Source: Tenebrio molitor
Lineage: Eukaryota > Arthropoda > Insecta > Coleoptera > Tenebrionidae
Assembly: GCF_963966145.1 (NCBI RefSeq)
Contig: NC_091048.1
Location: forward strand, 434,001 to 498,000
Direction: 5' to 3'
DNA: 64,000 bases
The notes beneath the pieces were generated by a model that saw only the letters and a list, made by a program, of their open reading frames with translations, did no database searches and was not told the DNA's origin. The position numbers and the translations under genes are program-made. This document shows, piece by piece, positions 47,819 to 60,400 of this stretch. Every line of letters begins with the position of its first letter. Within the stretch, counting starts at the first letter, position 1.

Positions 47819-48092
47819 TTGGGTGATTCAAAATGATTGTAGATAAGTATGGCAACTATGTACAAAAATGTATGTGGCAACTGTGTGGGTGGGATAGAGT
47901 TGACATTTCTTTGACAATTCAGAGTCGCGCGAATTTGAAAATTCTCAAATCAACGCGCAATGGTATAAAAAAGATCAAATGCATTCTTATGAAATGTCAT
48001 ACAAATGGCAACCATACCCCACCCACACAGTTGCCACATACATTTTTGTATATAGGTGTCATACTTATCCACAATCATTTTGAATCACCCAA
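47819..48092. mobile_element. MITE family D, copy 2
   Basis: Same TTGGGTGATTC ends and GGGATAGAGTTGACATTTCT arm as 15666-15916, with a longer centre. The next element begins 20 bp further on. Confidence 0.82.
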
Positions 48093-48111
48093 TATTTCTG
48101 CTACATTAGTA

Positions 48112-48345
48112 CAGTTGGTTGCAAAAAAAAAACGGGAAACGAAAATTTTCCTAATGTAAATTTGATTTTGTCCATTTGTCAATTAGTTGTCTACTTGACA
48201 ATAACTATCAGATAATTTTTAAAAATGTCATTGGATTTTGATGTTAATTCTAACCTATCTTTCGTAAAAAGGTTTCACACTATGAAAAAATTGTAAAAAT
48301 GTGTCAGTTGTATTCTGACAGTTCCCGTTTTTTTCCCACCAACTG
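48112..48345. mobile_element. MITE family B, copy 2 (234 bp, intact ends)
   Basis: Complete copy. Termini CAGTTGGTTGC-An and TCCCACCAACTG are flanked by TA (48110-48111 and 48346-48347). Related copies lie at 1759-1975 and 54157-54660. Confidence 0.85.
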
Positions 48346-48354
48346 TAATATGTG

Positions 48355-48560
48355 CTATTCCGGACACGGAATCTTGGCCACAACTGACATTTAACTGACA
48401 AGTATGTGTGAAGCCATTTCCCTGCTTTTTTGATGTCACAAGAAAAACTTCAAAGTGATTTTTAATAACTGTCATTTATTAATGACACTAATGATTGCTT
48501 TACATCAATTTTTTTAGAAATGTCTAAAAAATGTTGGCCAAGATTCCGTGTCCGGAATAG
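48355..48560. mobile_element. MITE family G (about 206 bp)
   Basis: Perfect-looking inverted ends CTATTCCGGACACGGAATCT and complement, beginning 9 bp after the family B copy. No coding frame. Confidence 0.82.
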
Positions 48561-51025
48561 TACTTTCATTCTGTTGAAATGTCTTTCCTAAAAACTTATA
48601 GGACTTATTTTTTTTAAATAAGAACGAACATATGGAAGTTTTATTAATTTAATATAGATTTTTTTTATTTATTATTTGTGTTATTATAAGATAGAATCCA
48701 TATAACAATAAAGTTGTATGCCAGCATGTGATTACAGCTTCAAGGTTTCATAAGTTTACAACACGGGGAAATTGTGACATAAAGAAACATTCTGAAAGGT
48801 ACCTTTTTGCAGAAGTTATCGTGAACGAAAAAAATTGGATAAAGTTGCATATACGAGTACATATTGCCAAAACCACTAGTCCGATTAGTACCAATAATCA
48901 TTTTGTACCTACAAATTAAATTCAAATCGGTGAATTCTTGCGGAAGTTATCGCGCACGAAAAAAAATCCGCAGACACAGAAACCACTTTCTTTACGTTTT
49001 GAGCATAGGACAATCAGAATTTGATCTTATCTCGGACACGATTTTTAGGCTGTTTCTTCTTACAATTAACAATTGTAATTGAATTGATACAGGTACAGCT
49101 TACCAATTAAATCCGACAAAGCTTTTAATATTAATCAGTACCCAGGTACTGACATTTTTTTTTACAAACAAGAATATTTACAACTTTTACATTTTCCAGA
49201 TACGACAGCGTGTACAAGCCATTTAGCAGATATGTATAAATTGCAAAAATTGGTCTAATTTAATCGAATTTTAGGGTCAAAGAACTTGTCCGATTGATAG
49301 TAACGAACTTGGAAATGGCAAAAAATTAGGGGGCGATCTCGAGATAACATTTGCGTCTGACTGATCAGTTTTGCACTGCTACTACGTACGTAGTAAATCC
49401 AAGAGTTTCAGATTTTACACGGTAGGTCACATTTTTTGTCACTTAATCGTTAGTTAACCCTTCACACATTTAGATTAAGAATTTCACTGAAGTCGGTTTT
49501 GTCTTTCTAAAAATATTATCAAGCGATCAGGTACGGTCAGAACAAGTTTATACTCTAATGTTTCAAATTGAAAAATTATATTCTCAACAAACGGTTGGAA
49601 AGGTCCGCTGGAAAGAAAGGATTTTTTCAATATTTCTTTCGACTTTTGAACTTACTCCGTATTTTAGTGATATAATTTTTTTCTGTTGCACAATGGTATC
49701 TGTTTTGGTTTAGGAGATAGGCTCGTTAAAGTCAACGTATTTAAAAAGAGCAAAAACGGGAACAGTGATAAAACATGGTAAGTACTATTATAACTAGAGA
49801 CTGTTACGTAATGTCACTTGTAGTACTCACACCATATTTTTGATGATAGTAGTAATAAATTTAAATCACTTGTCATTATATTATACAAAACGACAAAAAA
49901 TTTAGATAACCCTCAGTTCAGACCGCATACATAATTTTAGTGTGTCATTGATTCTAAATATACGGTTGTGAAAAATCGTATGCAAATAATCCTAATCTGG
50001 ATACTTTACGTTGTTAAGAAAAAAATATGTACACGCGCCATACTTTGGTTGCGAAATGATCAACACATCTGACGTGAGTTTTGAATTTCATATTCGTGTT
50101 TTGTACTTTATTTGTAGTCCGGTCAACTTCATATACAGGGTATTCCTCACTTGCAGCAACTTGTCGAAAACTTCTAGAAGGTCTAAAACAATCTTACACA
50201 ATTTAAAAATGGCACAAGCCGAGAGAATTCAAAGTGTTAATTTGTTAACGTCTTGAAGTTGCTGACCCCCTGTACATTTTGTACTTGTAATGCTTTTTTT
50301 TTCAAATGTGAGCTATAAAATTAAGACCACCTGTGCATTATTATTGATTATTAATTCTGTGGAAAATTATTTTTAGCGAAATTTATCGCAGAGATAGAAA
50401 ATATTTTGTATGTATGTATTTTGAATTTTTTTCTTACGTCTTATAAATAACGGAATTGCGTAAAGTGATTGATTTTGTACAGAATAACAAGTTATTTCTC
50501 GATAACGTGTAACTCAAATTGATTTTTAAAATAACTTCTTTCGTCTTTCGTTATTTACATTTTTCCGAAAATCGTAACATACATACGAGTACATTATCTT
50601 CGTTGTAAGAATTATCCATACATTACTCTAATATTCTTTATTCAATGTTTGTTACTGAATCTACAAATCTGTCAAAGATAAAGGCAAAAAATACGAACTG
50701 CACTGTATCAATAACCATCATATTCATTACCATATGATGCTTTATGAGCTAGTTTCTTTGTTTTATTTTTTTAGGTAAAAAAATCACTTTTTCTAGAAAA
50801 TCAAAACGGGGAAGTCCAACGGTGAAAGATTCGTCGCCATCTGATGCCTGATAAGGGACGTATGGCCATTTATTTTATTTTTTTTAAGAAAAAAAAATCA
50901 GTTTTCTAGTTTTGATATTTTTAGCCATTTTTATGGACTACCATCTGGTGTCATCAATAATCATCATTAATAAATGTATTATGCATCTAATGAATTCCAT
51001 TCTGGCAGCAAGAATTTCAGTAGTA
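48561..51025. other. Gene-poor AT-rich DNA
   Basis: No conserved coding frame. A weak inverted pair (CAGGGTATTCCTCACTTGCA near 50136; GCAACTT...AGTTGCTGACCCCCTG near 50260-50275) may be a decayed MITE. Two runs near 48780-48845 and 48930-48965 share AAGTTATCG(T/C)G(A/C)ACGAAAAAAA. Confidence 0.4.
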
Positions 51026-51345
51026 CAGTTGCGGCCGTTGAAAACTCAGACACTTTGACAACTCCAAACTTTTGGCTTTGTAAATGGTACTGAAAGTGAC
51101 GTTTCTCAAAATGTCACTCAAACATTATCCACATTAATTTCTATCTCAATGGCTCTTATACTCACACCGTCCCAATCAGATAATTGCGGCATTCCAAAAG
51201 TTACGCGCGATTCCGATCTAATATGTCAAAAACTGACACTGACTTTATAATCTTTCATGAAAATTCTGTTTACGCTAATCAAATTTCGGAATTTGTACAG
51301 AGTGTTTAAATCTTTCCTGTCTGAGATTTCAACGGCCGCAACTGT
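51026..51345. mobile_element. MITE family H (320 bp, TA target)
   Basis: Inverted ends CAGTTGCGGCCGTTGAAA and complement, flanked by TA (51024-51025 and 51346-51347). Confidence 0.85.
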
Positions 51346-52923
51346 ACAAAGAATTTCAAAAATTACCCAAAAATTACTTATATGTACATATGTATTAGGA
51401 AATACTTTTTATATGTCAATTTATATCAACAGAGTCTTGAGATATGTAAATGCTGCTGTAAATTAAAGCATTAGTAAATTATTGTTATCGTTATACTGTG
51501 GCATTAGAAGTTGAGTTGAGTGTACAATATTCATTTCACATTATAAAAAATGTAACAATGTGGAGGTTAAATCTGTCACCTTAAAGATAAGAAGATGTCA
51601 TCGTAGATTTTTTGGAACTTACTACCCACGTCAGCTTTTTGGAGACTGATAGGCAGTAAGAAACTGGTATTGACACGAACTTCAAAAATAGTGGAGTCAC
51701 CTGTTAAAAAAATGTTCTTGTTTTTTTTTTAAATAAAATACTGACTCCTAATTGTTGTAGTTACGAATCAACCATTAGAAGAACGAATTCAGAAAGTACA
51801 ACTGGGTGCTTTGGTAAAAAGTACAAATTAGACACGTATGTATGTACTAGTCAAAAAATTAATAATGTGCCAGCACCACCTGGTTTGTCGACCGTCGGCA
51901 AAAAATCTACTTGGCAATGTTTTTAAATGTACATTTTAACAACGTCCCTGACCTGACTTTTTATACGTCTCGCATATATTTTTTTGTTTATTTATAATCA
52001 TCGCATGTAAGTACAGAACGAACATAATATTCTGGTCACGTTGGAACACCGATAAAAAAAAAGTTTCACAAAATAACTCAACCGGTTGGAAATATTTTGG
52101 CGCCGTTTTTTCCATCTTTTTGTTTTAATTACCATTTAAATTGGGTCCACAAATCTCGATTTGTGCGGGGCCTCTGTGGGGGTTCGGATTCTTCCCCCGG
52201 AGGAAATCGCTTCGATGTACTGGTAACATAATAATTCTCCTTGACCTTGAGCTTTCGTCTGCTAAATCGAATGCATTTCGTAATATGCAATGCGAGATTA
52301 GATGCATAGTTATTTATTTGCATTCTGATTAAATGTCAAGGATGCATCCGGGTCCCTGAACGTTTACGGACGGCGGCCATTGATAATATTTTCAAAAATC
52401 GAAAAACTCGCCGAGGAAACGAAGACAATGTCCATTGACGCAACTACTTCTGGCACAAATATTGCCGCTGACAGATAAACAATTATGTAATTGCGCAATT
52501 ATTATGAACTGGTTATGCAAATCGTATATGAAAATAATCTACAATCGATGAGAAAAAAGGCTAATAAATGTAATAATACTGTCGTTTCGATATTAATTAT
52601 CGATATTTATATACAATCGTAATTGATATGAGGTTCAACGGAGTTCACTGGTTTTAATACAGTTTATTGAGTGGAAAACCTTGATGAGACATACTTATTT
52701 TTGAAAATCCCAAGTTAACACGCCTTATATGTAGCTGCGAAGTGTACTTTTCAACTAAACGCGTTTATTTATAGCAACGCAATTACAATATTATTATTAA
52801 TTCCTCTACTACATATGTATCGTTATTGTTACAATCACCAACTATGAACAATAAACATAATTTTCTCATTTTCAATGTCAAGTTCTGGACCTAATTTCGT
52901 TATAACGAGTATTATATGTACCA
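51346..52923. other. Gene-poor AT-rich DNA
   Basis: No gene recognised. A GC-richer patch at 52330-52480 (GGACGGCGGCCATTG) resembles a promoter or 5' UTR in composition but has no linked frame. Confidence 0.35.
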
Positions 52924-53534
52924 AGAGGGGCATCGGTTACGCGCAGGCGAGAAATCTCGACTTCTAACTAAATAAAATTGTCTAAATTTTTCACACTTAC
53001 CTGGGTATTGGTAAGGTATATTCCATAATTTTTTGATAATTTTTCACTTACAACCAGAAAGTCCAGTTCTGATTTTTATACTGACCCACACAGATTCACT
53101 TCATATAATTATTTACGAAATCAGCGGAAAAAAACACCAATTAGATTTTGAATTAAACGCAATTTTACATTTTAAATTTGCTGCTACTTGTGCTGTCATA
53201 AATTTAGGTAACAATGGAAACTGTCAATTTTTTGGCAAAACTGTAAATAAGTGGCTTCAAAACGGTCGGCTACTAGTGAATGATCCTTTTGTTGGCAAAT
53301 TACACCATTTTGCCATAAATCACGCGTCTGGTTTGCGTTTAAATAAAAAAGCGAATTATTTAGCCAACCAAGTCAAAATTTGTAATTGTGACATCAGGGT
53401 TTGATGCGCTGGCAGGTAGATAGAGATTCATTTTAGTGTAAAAACATTATAAGTAAATTAATAGTTAATGTCAGAAAACTAACAAAACTGTTACGGCCTT
53501 ATTTATTAACAAAAAAAAATAACGAGAAATATCT

Positions 53535-54775
53535 GTTTACGGACACCCCCCATGAACGGACACCTCTGTTCAACGGACACATTTTCATAGTCCTAATCTC
53601 GGAAATAGGAAATCTCGTATATAGGAGCCTCTCTTAAACGGACTCTCCATTGGGTGGACCCGGACACGATATTTCTACACGAATCACGCAAAAATCTCCG
53701 TTGAACGGACAACATCAAATTATAACGATGTACCTATGCACAAGCGCTCTCTCTTATGTAATCATCAAATCAAGCAGTTTACAAGGCGTTGGTGTGGTCA
53801 TTGACTGTAGAGTGTGTCTCACTATAACTTATAACTTTAACTTTAAAATATTTAAAATGTCCGCGAAACGCCACATTTGACACTTAAAGAAAAAATTCAA
53901 ATAGTGAATGTTTATAATAATGAAAAAAGGAATCACATGTGAAAATTATGGGAACACTATTGCAAATGACGATTTTTTAATAGAAGACGACCTACCTTTG
54001 AAAAGCTTAGCTGAAATGTGGAGAAATTCTTTACATTTCCAAGATATCGTCTTTAAAACAAATACCCGGCAAACAACATTATTGGACTATTTTAATATGA
54101 TATAATTATGTATCATTTGTTTGGTGTGTTAATCAAAAATACATACATAATATGTACAGTTGTTGCAAAAAAAAAACGGGAATTGTCAGAATAAAATGGA
54201 CACATTTTTACTATTTTTCATAGTGTGAAACCTTCTTACGGAGAGATAGGTTAGAATTATGGTCAAAATTCAATGACATTTCAAAAAATTCTTTGATAGG
54301 CACCCTACTTCGTGCACCTATTCAATCTATGTCGAGTCTGTATAATGCAGTTTGTAAAGATTTTGACATCTATTACGTTTCTGGGTGTTACTTTCGAAAA
54401 TCTCTTACGATCTATTTTTGTAAATAAAAGTTAGGATGAATATCATTCAGCATTAATTTAGTTTCATGTAATATTATGGGTGTTACTAATGTCATGTTTT
54501 GTAATTTTTGCTCTGTAATTGGTTCTTCTAGAACTGTTGGGCAAATAAACATTAGTATTATTATTATTATCAAGTAGACAGTAAATTGACAAATGGACGA
54601 ACCTAATTTACATTAGTAAAATGTTCATTTTCCTTTTTTTTGCAAGCATCTGCAACTACATACTTGTTTGTTTGTTTTTTAATTATATCATTTTAGTTTG
54701 TCCCTTAAGCGGAGACCTCCCTAAAGCGGACAACTTTTTACGGTCCCGGAGGTGTCCGTCCAACTGAGATTTCAT
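53535..54775 (+). mobile_element. pogo/Tigger-like transposon remnant
   Basis: The left flank repeats GAACGGACAC units and the right repeats GCGGACA/GGTGTCCGTCC, as inverted Tigger-style ends. Near 53857 a CENP-B/Tigger-like helix begins (MSAKRH, then in the next frame LTLKEKIQIVNVYNNEK). At 53908-54105 a C-terminal piece ends TRQTTLLDYFNMI, typical of the end of that transposase. The DDE core between them is deleted. Call made by motif memory only. Confidence 0.5.
54157..54660. mobile_element. MITE family B, copy 3, split by an insertion
   Basis: Reverse orientation relative to copies 1 and 2. The two halves (54157-about 54300 and about 54565-54660) match family B, but about 260 unrelated bases separate them. 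The copy sits inside the pogo/Tigger-like remnant. Confidence 0.7.
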
Positions 54776-54831
54776 GTATAAAAATCTCAAATATACCTTA
54801 CTAATAATTAGTTAGGCAGACTCCAGTCGTT

Positions 54832-54990
54832 TGGCGAAGGGACATTAGATGGGAATGTGCAGCAACGCTATTTCGTTTGACTGTTCTGTGGTTCGATCAG
54901 GTCCATTTATTAGTAAATAAGAGTGGTTGCTATTAGTTCGATATTTGGACCGCGCAAGTTTCCCCCACCAAATGTCCCTTCAGCGCTTCA
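54832..54990. mobile_element. Short inverted-end element
   Basis: GGCGAAGGGACATTAGATGGG on the left is mirrored by CCCACCAAATGTCCCTTCAGCG on the right. It lies inside the 52.9-55.1 kb mosaic. Confidence 0.5.
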
Positions 54991-55649
54991 GCCCCTAACA
55001 GAACTCTATATAAAATATCCCTCATTTTAATTAATCAGAAGTCTCGCCTGCGCATAACCGATGCCCCTCCCAGTATAAATGTGTATACTCGTACATACAG
55101 CGTGTCCCAAAATTGGCGTACTATTTACTACCTTATCGAAGATGTTTAATCGTACCATCACTATCGGATAGCAAAAAAAACTAGACAAGGTGTTGCTTTA
55201 AATGCTTTAAATTTGTGCCGTCTTGTTTCGATTGTGCACTGTATCTAGTGGAATATTGGCATGAGTGAGCTCCTGACCAACTGAAACTGTAAAAGTCACT
55301 GTCAGTGTCAAATCACTGATTGCCGCATTTTTTTCCTTCGAATCAAAATAAGTCTTTAGTAAAAGTTAAGAGTGTTAAGACCACAGACGACCATAGCAGA
55401 CGACGATGAGTATACAAGTGATCAAGGTTAGGTTAGTAAAATTCTGTAACTTTGAAGTAAATTTATTTTCAGGTTAACTGTTCTCTTCCAAATTCTCTCT
55501 TCTAATTATCAGTTTCTCCTAAACACATTTTTTCAGGATAAAAAGGATTTTTAGGATTGCAATGGGGTACACCGTGGAACAGACTACTTTCATTATTATT
55601 TCATTTTATTAAAATGGTGTACGAGATGAAAACAGAATGCAATCATGTG

Positions 55650-56210
55650 AGGATCAATATCTCGCAAAGTTTCCTAATTTAGAGATGGAGGAACAATCTT
55701 TAATGACCCACATTCGATGGATTGTGAATAGACAAAACTAGAGATGTTTCAAAGGAAAAGTCATCAAGAAGGCTTCAAGTTGGTGAAGATTTGAGAGAGA
55801 GAATGGAACAAAATCCCAGAACATCATTGCTGAGACTGTCAGCACAATCAGGTGTACCACTGAGCACATGTCAGAAAATTGTGAAGAAAAGATTAAATTT
55901 GCACCCTTATAAAATGTCATTGTTTCAAGAACTGAAACCAGCAGATTATCCACGTCGTGTTGCTGGTTTTTAAACAATATGAATGATAACAGAACTTTGC
56001 ATTTGTCATTCTTTTCAGACAAAGCATGGTCCTGCTGTAAGTTCCTAACCTGATTGTAGTCAGGGAGACGTTAGAACTAATAAGTATACCTCTTCTTCCA
56101 TATTTGTTGCTGATTTCGTTAACGACAATTCCAGATTGGATCAACGCATGCACGGAACCTGTCTGACGTCACTCATCTTGTGTATCCTGCCCCTCCACAT
56201 TATAACATTG
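55650..56210 (+). pseudogene. Decayed DDE transposase fragment (Tc3/DUF4817-like)
   Basis: A plus-strand frame from about 55738 to 55971 reads like the second helix-turn-helix of these transposases: RERMEQNPRTSLLRLSAQSG, then LSTCQKIVKKRLNLHPYK. It then hits a stop; later frames contain SFFSDKAW, resembling the DDE-domain FsDEaWF motif with the Glu lost. Broken beyond function. Confidence 0.55.
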
Positions 56211-57206
56211 GAAATCAAAAACAATAAAACCTTGCTAGACAGTCAAATAGCTTTAATTTGTTGCCATATAACACATAAATAAAATGTCTTATTTACAAAG
56301 ATTTCATTCTTTCATTTTCCATCAACAGTTTTGGAATCTTGTGGTACCTAACACTGTTTCCTCGAAACTTATTAAAACAAAAATGATTCAGTACCCATTG
56401 AATAATTACCAGCAACAATTCAGTTCTACACACCTGTGGTTGAACACCAGTGGATAAGTTTACAAAACTGAAATTGAGAAAATTAAATTTTATTGTCTGT
56501 ATGAGATGGATTGAACCATATGAACTTTAAAGTTCACTTTGATAACAAATCCCGTCTTGATGGATTTTAGTCACTGTTACTCACGGTATTAAAACGTTGG
56601 AACAATCTCTTTAAACGAATCTTCACTGTTGTGGTTAATAATTCAAAGAATCTTTTTTGAAGGTAAACATAACCTCCTAATGTCAAGAATAATAATCTAC
56701 TTCGTATCATTTTCGTATGGAACTATGGACCGGCAAAAGAAAAAATTTCATTTGTTTTCATGGGCTCGTTGACTACAAACATTTATAATAACCCTGTATA
56801 ACTTGGTGAAAAATGAGTCATGTTGTATTTGTGAGGTTATCATTTTAGAATATAAGAAACGTCATGATATATTCGCTAAAATTATACACATGAATTTAGC
56901 AGTTAAATTCAACTTATTAAAGGATACACAACCACATTATATGTATTTATAAACCAGAAAGTTGTTTGGAAAATGACAATTACAAATTCGTGCTACGCAC
57001 TCATGGTGTTCATAAAGCGAATGACCATTCGTGATACCACAACAAAAATATTCGACAATCTTTGACTATTCGTGGTATTATAACTGAATATTTATTTAAT
57101 GTAAAGTTCCAATCAAAATCTACCTTTATCAAAAGAAGGGGGCATTTGGAAAAGGCAAATAGTATAAAAGTATAATAGTTATTTAGACAACGATTGTTAG
57201 AAGTGC
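56211..57206. other. Gene-poor AT-rich DNA
   Basis: No gene or clear repeat seen. Confidence 0.35.
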
Positions 57207-57283
57207 AACTTTTTTTCAGTGTGGAAGTTTATTAAACGAGTCGTAGACGAGTTAAATAATCCACACGCATGAAAAAAAAGCAC
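57207..57283. repeat. Palindrome with CGAGTCGTAGACGAG tip
   Basis: Arms GTGCAACTTTTTTTCAGTGT and its imperfect complement; the centre at 57236-57256 is AAACGAGTCGTAGACGAGTTA. The tip matches the design of the palindrome at 40381-40606. Confidence 0.65.
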
Positions 57284-57464
57284 GTTAACACGAGTTGTCT
57301 ATAAAACATTTTTAAATTTCATAAATCAAAACCTATTTTAACTGTAATTTATGCTTCCATTTTGGTCAAGTGCGGTGGCCGGTTGTGGTAACTACGGAAA
57401 CATTATATGTTTATTGTTTTAAAATTAATTTGTCAGTTTTATGTCAGTCTCAATAAAAGTCAAA

Positions 57465-60400
57465 ATGAGTGATTCAGATGAAGGTCCTGAAATTACTAGT
57501 GGACTAAAGAAAGGTGGGTTTAATGTTACTAATTGTTCTAATCGTTATTTCAATTTTCATTTTGATAAATCAATTCTCTGTAGAATACGTAGGTATATCG
57601 TTCATTCTTGGATTAAAACCAAGCAGTTAAAAAAAGTTGCTGACATCATAACTTTTTTTCACTAAGTGAAAAAAAGTGATACTTCTAACACTAAAATCAA
57701 TGAAAAATAGTCAACTTTTTTTAATGAAATTTTAAAAAATAAATTTTTAAACTGTCAACTGGAATAGTGTCAAAAAAATGACAATAAATTTTTCAAAACT
57801 GACAGAAATTTGATGTCCCATTTTTTTGCCCGCAATGGTACGGTCGGTAGACAAATAAAACTGGGACACTTAAAATTTAATCTATGTAAATCAGACCATT
57901 GAATTGTCAATATATTTGTCAGTGTCTATATAATATGTCATACTAAAGTTAACCTATTTGTGATAAAGCCGTAATTAAACGAAGAAAATTTGTAAATTTT
58001 GACTTATGTGATTGTCATTTTTGTCCCAGTTTTATTTGTCCATCGACTGTACGTCGTGCCACTTTCAAAGTCCTCTAAATCAGCAAATAAGTCCAATTGA
58101 ATTTTTTTACATTTTTCTTAGGTTTACTGTAATCTCTTATATGTATACCGTAGTACACCATTCGTTAGTGTGTCATTTTTTGGACATCTGTATGTATCTA
58201 CAATAAAAATTTTAAATATTGTACAGGAAGGACCCAAACTTTCTGATTTAACATTAGTTTACAGGAAGAAATAAAAAACTTTCTTCATTTCTCTCTTTTT
58301 TTCTATTAAGTCATTTAAAAACTAATTGTTTTCTGATCTACTTGGAGAACAAAGCATTCCAAAAAGCGACCAAAACATATTCCATTACGTTTTTTGCTAA
58401 ATTAATGATGTTTATGGATGACAGAACATGTTTAGGGAATCCTCGATCATTAACAAAGATCTAAAAGGTTCCTGATGCGACAGGAATTTAGTAATAGACC
58501 GGTTAGAATGAAGTCCAGACCTGAATCCTACAAAACATCAACCAGCTAGCCTTGATGAAGTTGGACAACATTTGATTAAAATTTGGTACAACATTAATCA
58601 AAACTAAAAAAAATCACTTTTTTATACTGCTCATAGCATTGACAAGAGATTTTAGTTTTTCGTGCAGTTCTAGAAAATAATGACGCACACTAGAAGTTTC
58701 TTCTGAATGTTGAAATATATAGTTTGCTGTCAGTACGTATCAAATGTAAGACAACAAATTCTCTTTTTATGATTATTTATTGCATTTTCACGAGACAACT
58801 TATTATTATTGCTAAATATTACTATACTAAATATTTCATTACGGCCGGTTTCACCGAAGTAACTTAAATTTAACTACAGATTAAAATATGCGAAAACATT
58901 GTTATAACAATAGGTAATCATTGGTAACGAAGCATTTTAATTTAACCTACAGTTAACGTTAACTAGCGTTGGTGAAATCGGCCCTTAATATAGTAAAAGT
59001 GGTTCTGGTGAAAAATTCGTTAGAATGATGATGAAGTACTAATTGGTCATATCAGTAATGAAGATGACGACGCCCACATCCTCGACCTCTTCGTTTTTTC
59101 TGTTGTGATCTTCCGTATCCGTTCTGTCAAGACTGGTCCCATCCAAAGTATTGTGAAATTAAATTTGTTTAATTATCTTGAAAAAAAAGCAAAGTTGCAT
59201 TAAACAAATACGAAAAGGCAGTTGAATGTACTCGTAACAATGAAATAATTTTGCATTTTGTTACTCATCATCGTCATTGTCGCTGTTTTCTAAGTCCGAA
59301 TCGGAATCTTCAACCAAATTAACAATAATTGGGTATTTGTCATGGATGCTAAAGTTTCCCATAAGCCTTGTCCTTGTCCTTCATGTACATACTTCTGGGA
59401 CTGAAGCCTGTACAGCGCTTAGGGAGAGTTTTATTTTACATTAGAATTTACGGAAAAAACATCCGCCACTGCTTTAATCAATTCATTTTTGTAATGACGA
59501 ACTAGAGTTACTAAATTTAGTAACTTTTGTCTTGCGAACACACCCTTTTCCCGCGAATTTGGGCTTTTAAAAGCTTAGGTTATGGGTTGCGTTATTTGTT
59601 CTGTCAAAACTGTTTTCAAGTATAGTGAAATTAAATTTATCTAATCCCGTGGGATAAATTATACTTATCCCACTAATTTTGAGTGGGATAAGAACTTCAT
59701 TACCTCACGCATTTTCATTATCTCACTCAGTGGCATAAGTAAATTCTTATCCCACTGAGTGCGGCAATGAAACTCATTTATTTCACTGGCGAAAATCAAT
59801 AGATAAGATTTATTTTTTTAATTTGGGGCGGTCTTAGATAAAATTTTGTATATAACACGTGGGCTAAAGCATATTACAGGAAACTCGTGTGATTACAGAT
59901 GAACTCGGGCTAACGCCCTCGTCATCTGCAATCTTCACACTCGAGTCCTGTAATATTGCTTTTATCCCATTAATTATGTAAATAACTATTATTATTTTAT
60001 TATTAAAAAAAATGGCAAGGTTACACTAAACAAAAAGCAGTTGAACCTAACGATGAAATAATTTTGCATTTTCCTACTCATCCTCGTCATCGTCGCTGTT
60101 TTCTAAGTGCGAATCGGAATACTCAGCCAAATTAACAATAATTGGGGACATGTCATGAATGCTAAAGTTTCCCACAAACCTTGTCCTTGTCCTTCATTTA
60201 AAATTTTGTATAGGTACTTCTGGGACTGATACCTGTACAGCACTTACGGAGAGTTTTATTTTATATTAGAATTTACTGAAAAAATATCCGCCACTGCTTC
60301 TACAATTTAGTAACTTTTCATTACGTTTCCGTTATCTTTTATTTTGTTGAAAGCCTTTAAAATGTGCTGCTTCGTCAGCTTCATTCATTCATTTTGGCAG

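Larger units (their letters stand above)
52924..55072. mobile_element. About 2.1-kb element with TIRs, filled with nested insertions
   Basis: Ends are inverted copies of GGGGCATCGGTTACGCGCAG (start about 52928; complement about 55036-55066, one mismatch in the first 20). Inside lie an unrecognised 123-codon frame (53033-53404), a pogo/Tigger-like remnant, a family B MITE and another short inverted element. It is unclear which part belonged to the original element. Confidence 0.6.

Noticed and set aside
53033..53404. A 123-codon plus-strand frame as a novel gene
   Set aside because: It lies within a TIR-bounded transposon mosaic, has no recognisable domain and no splice or promoter support. 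It is noted only as part of the element.
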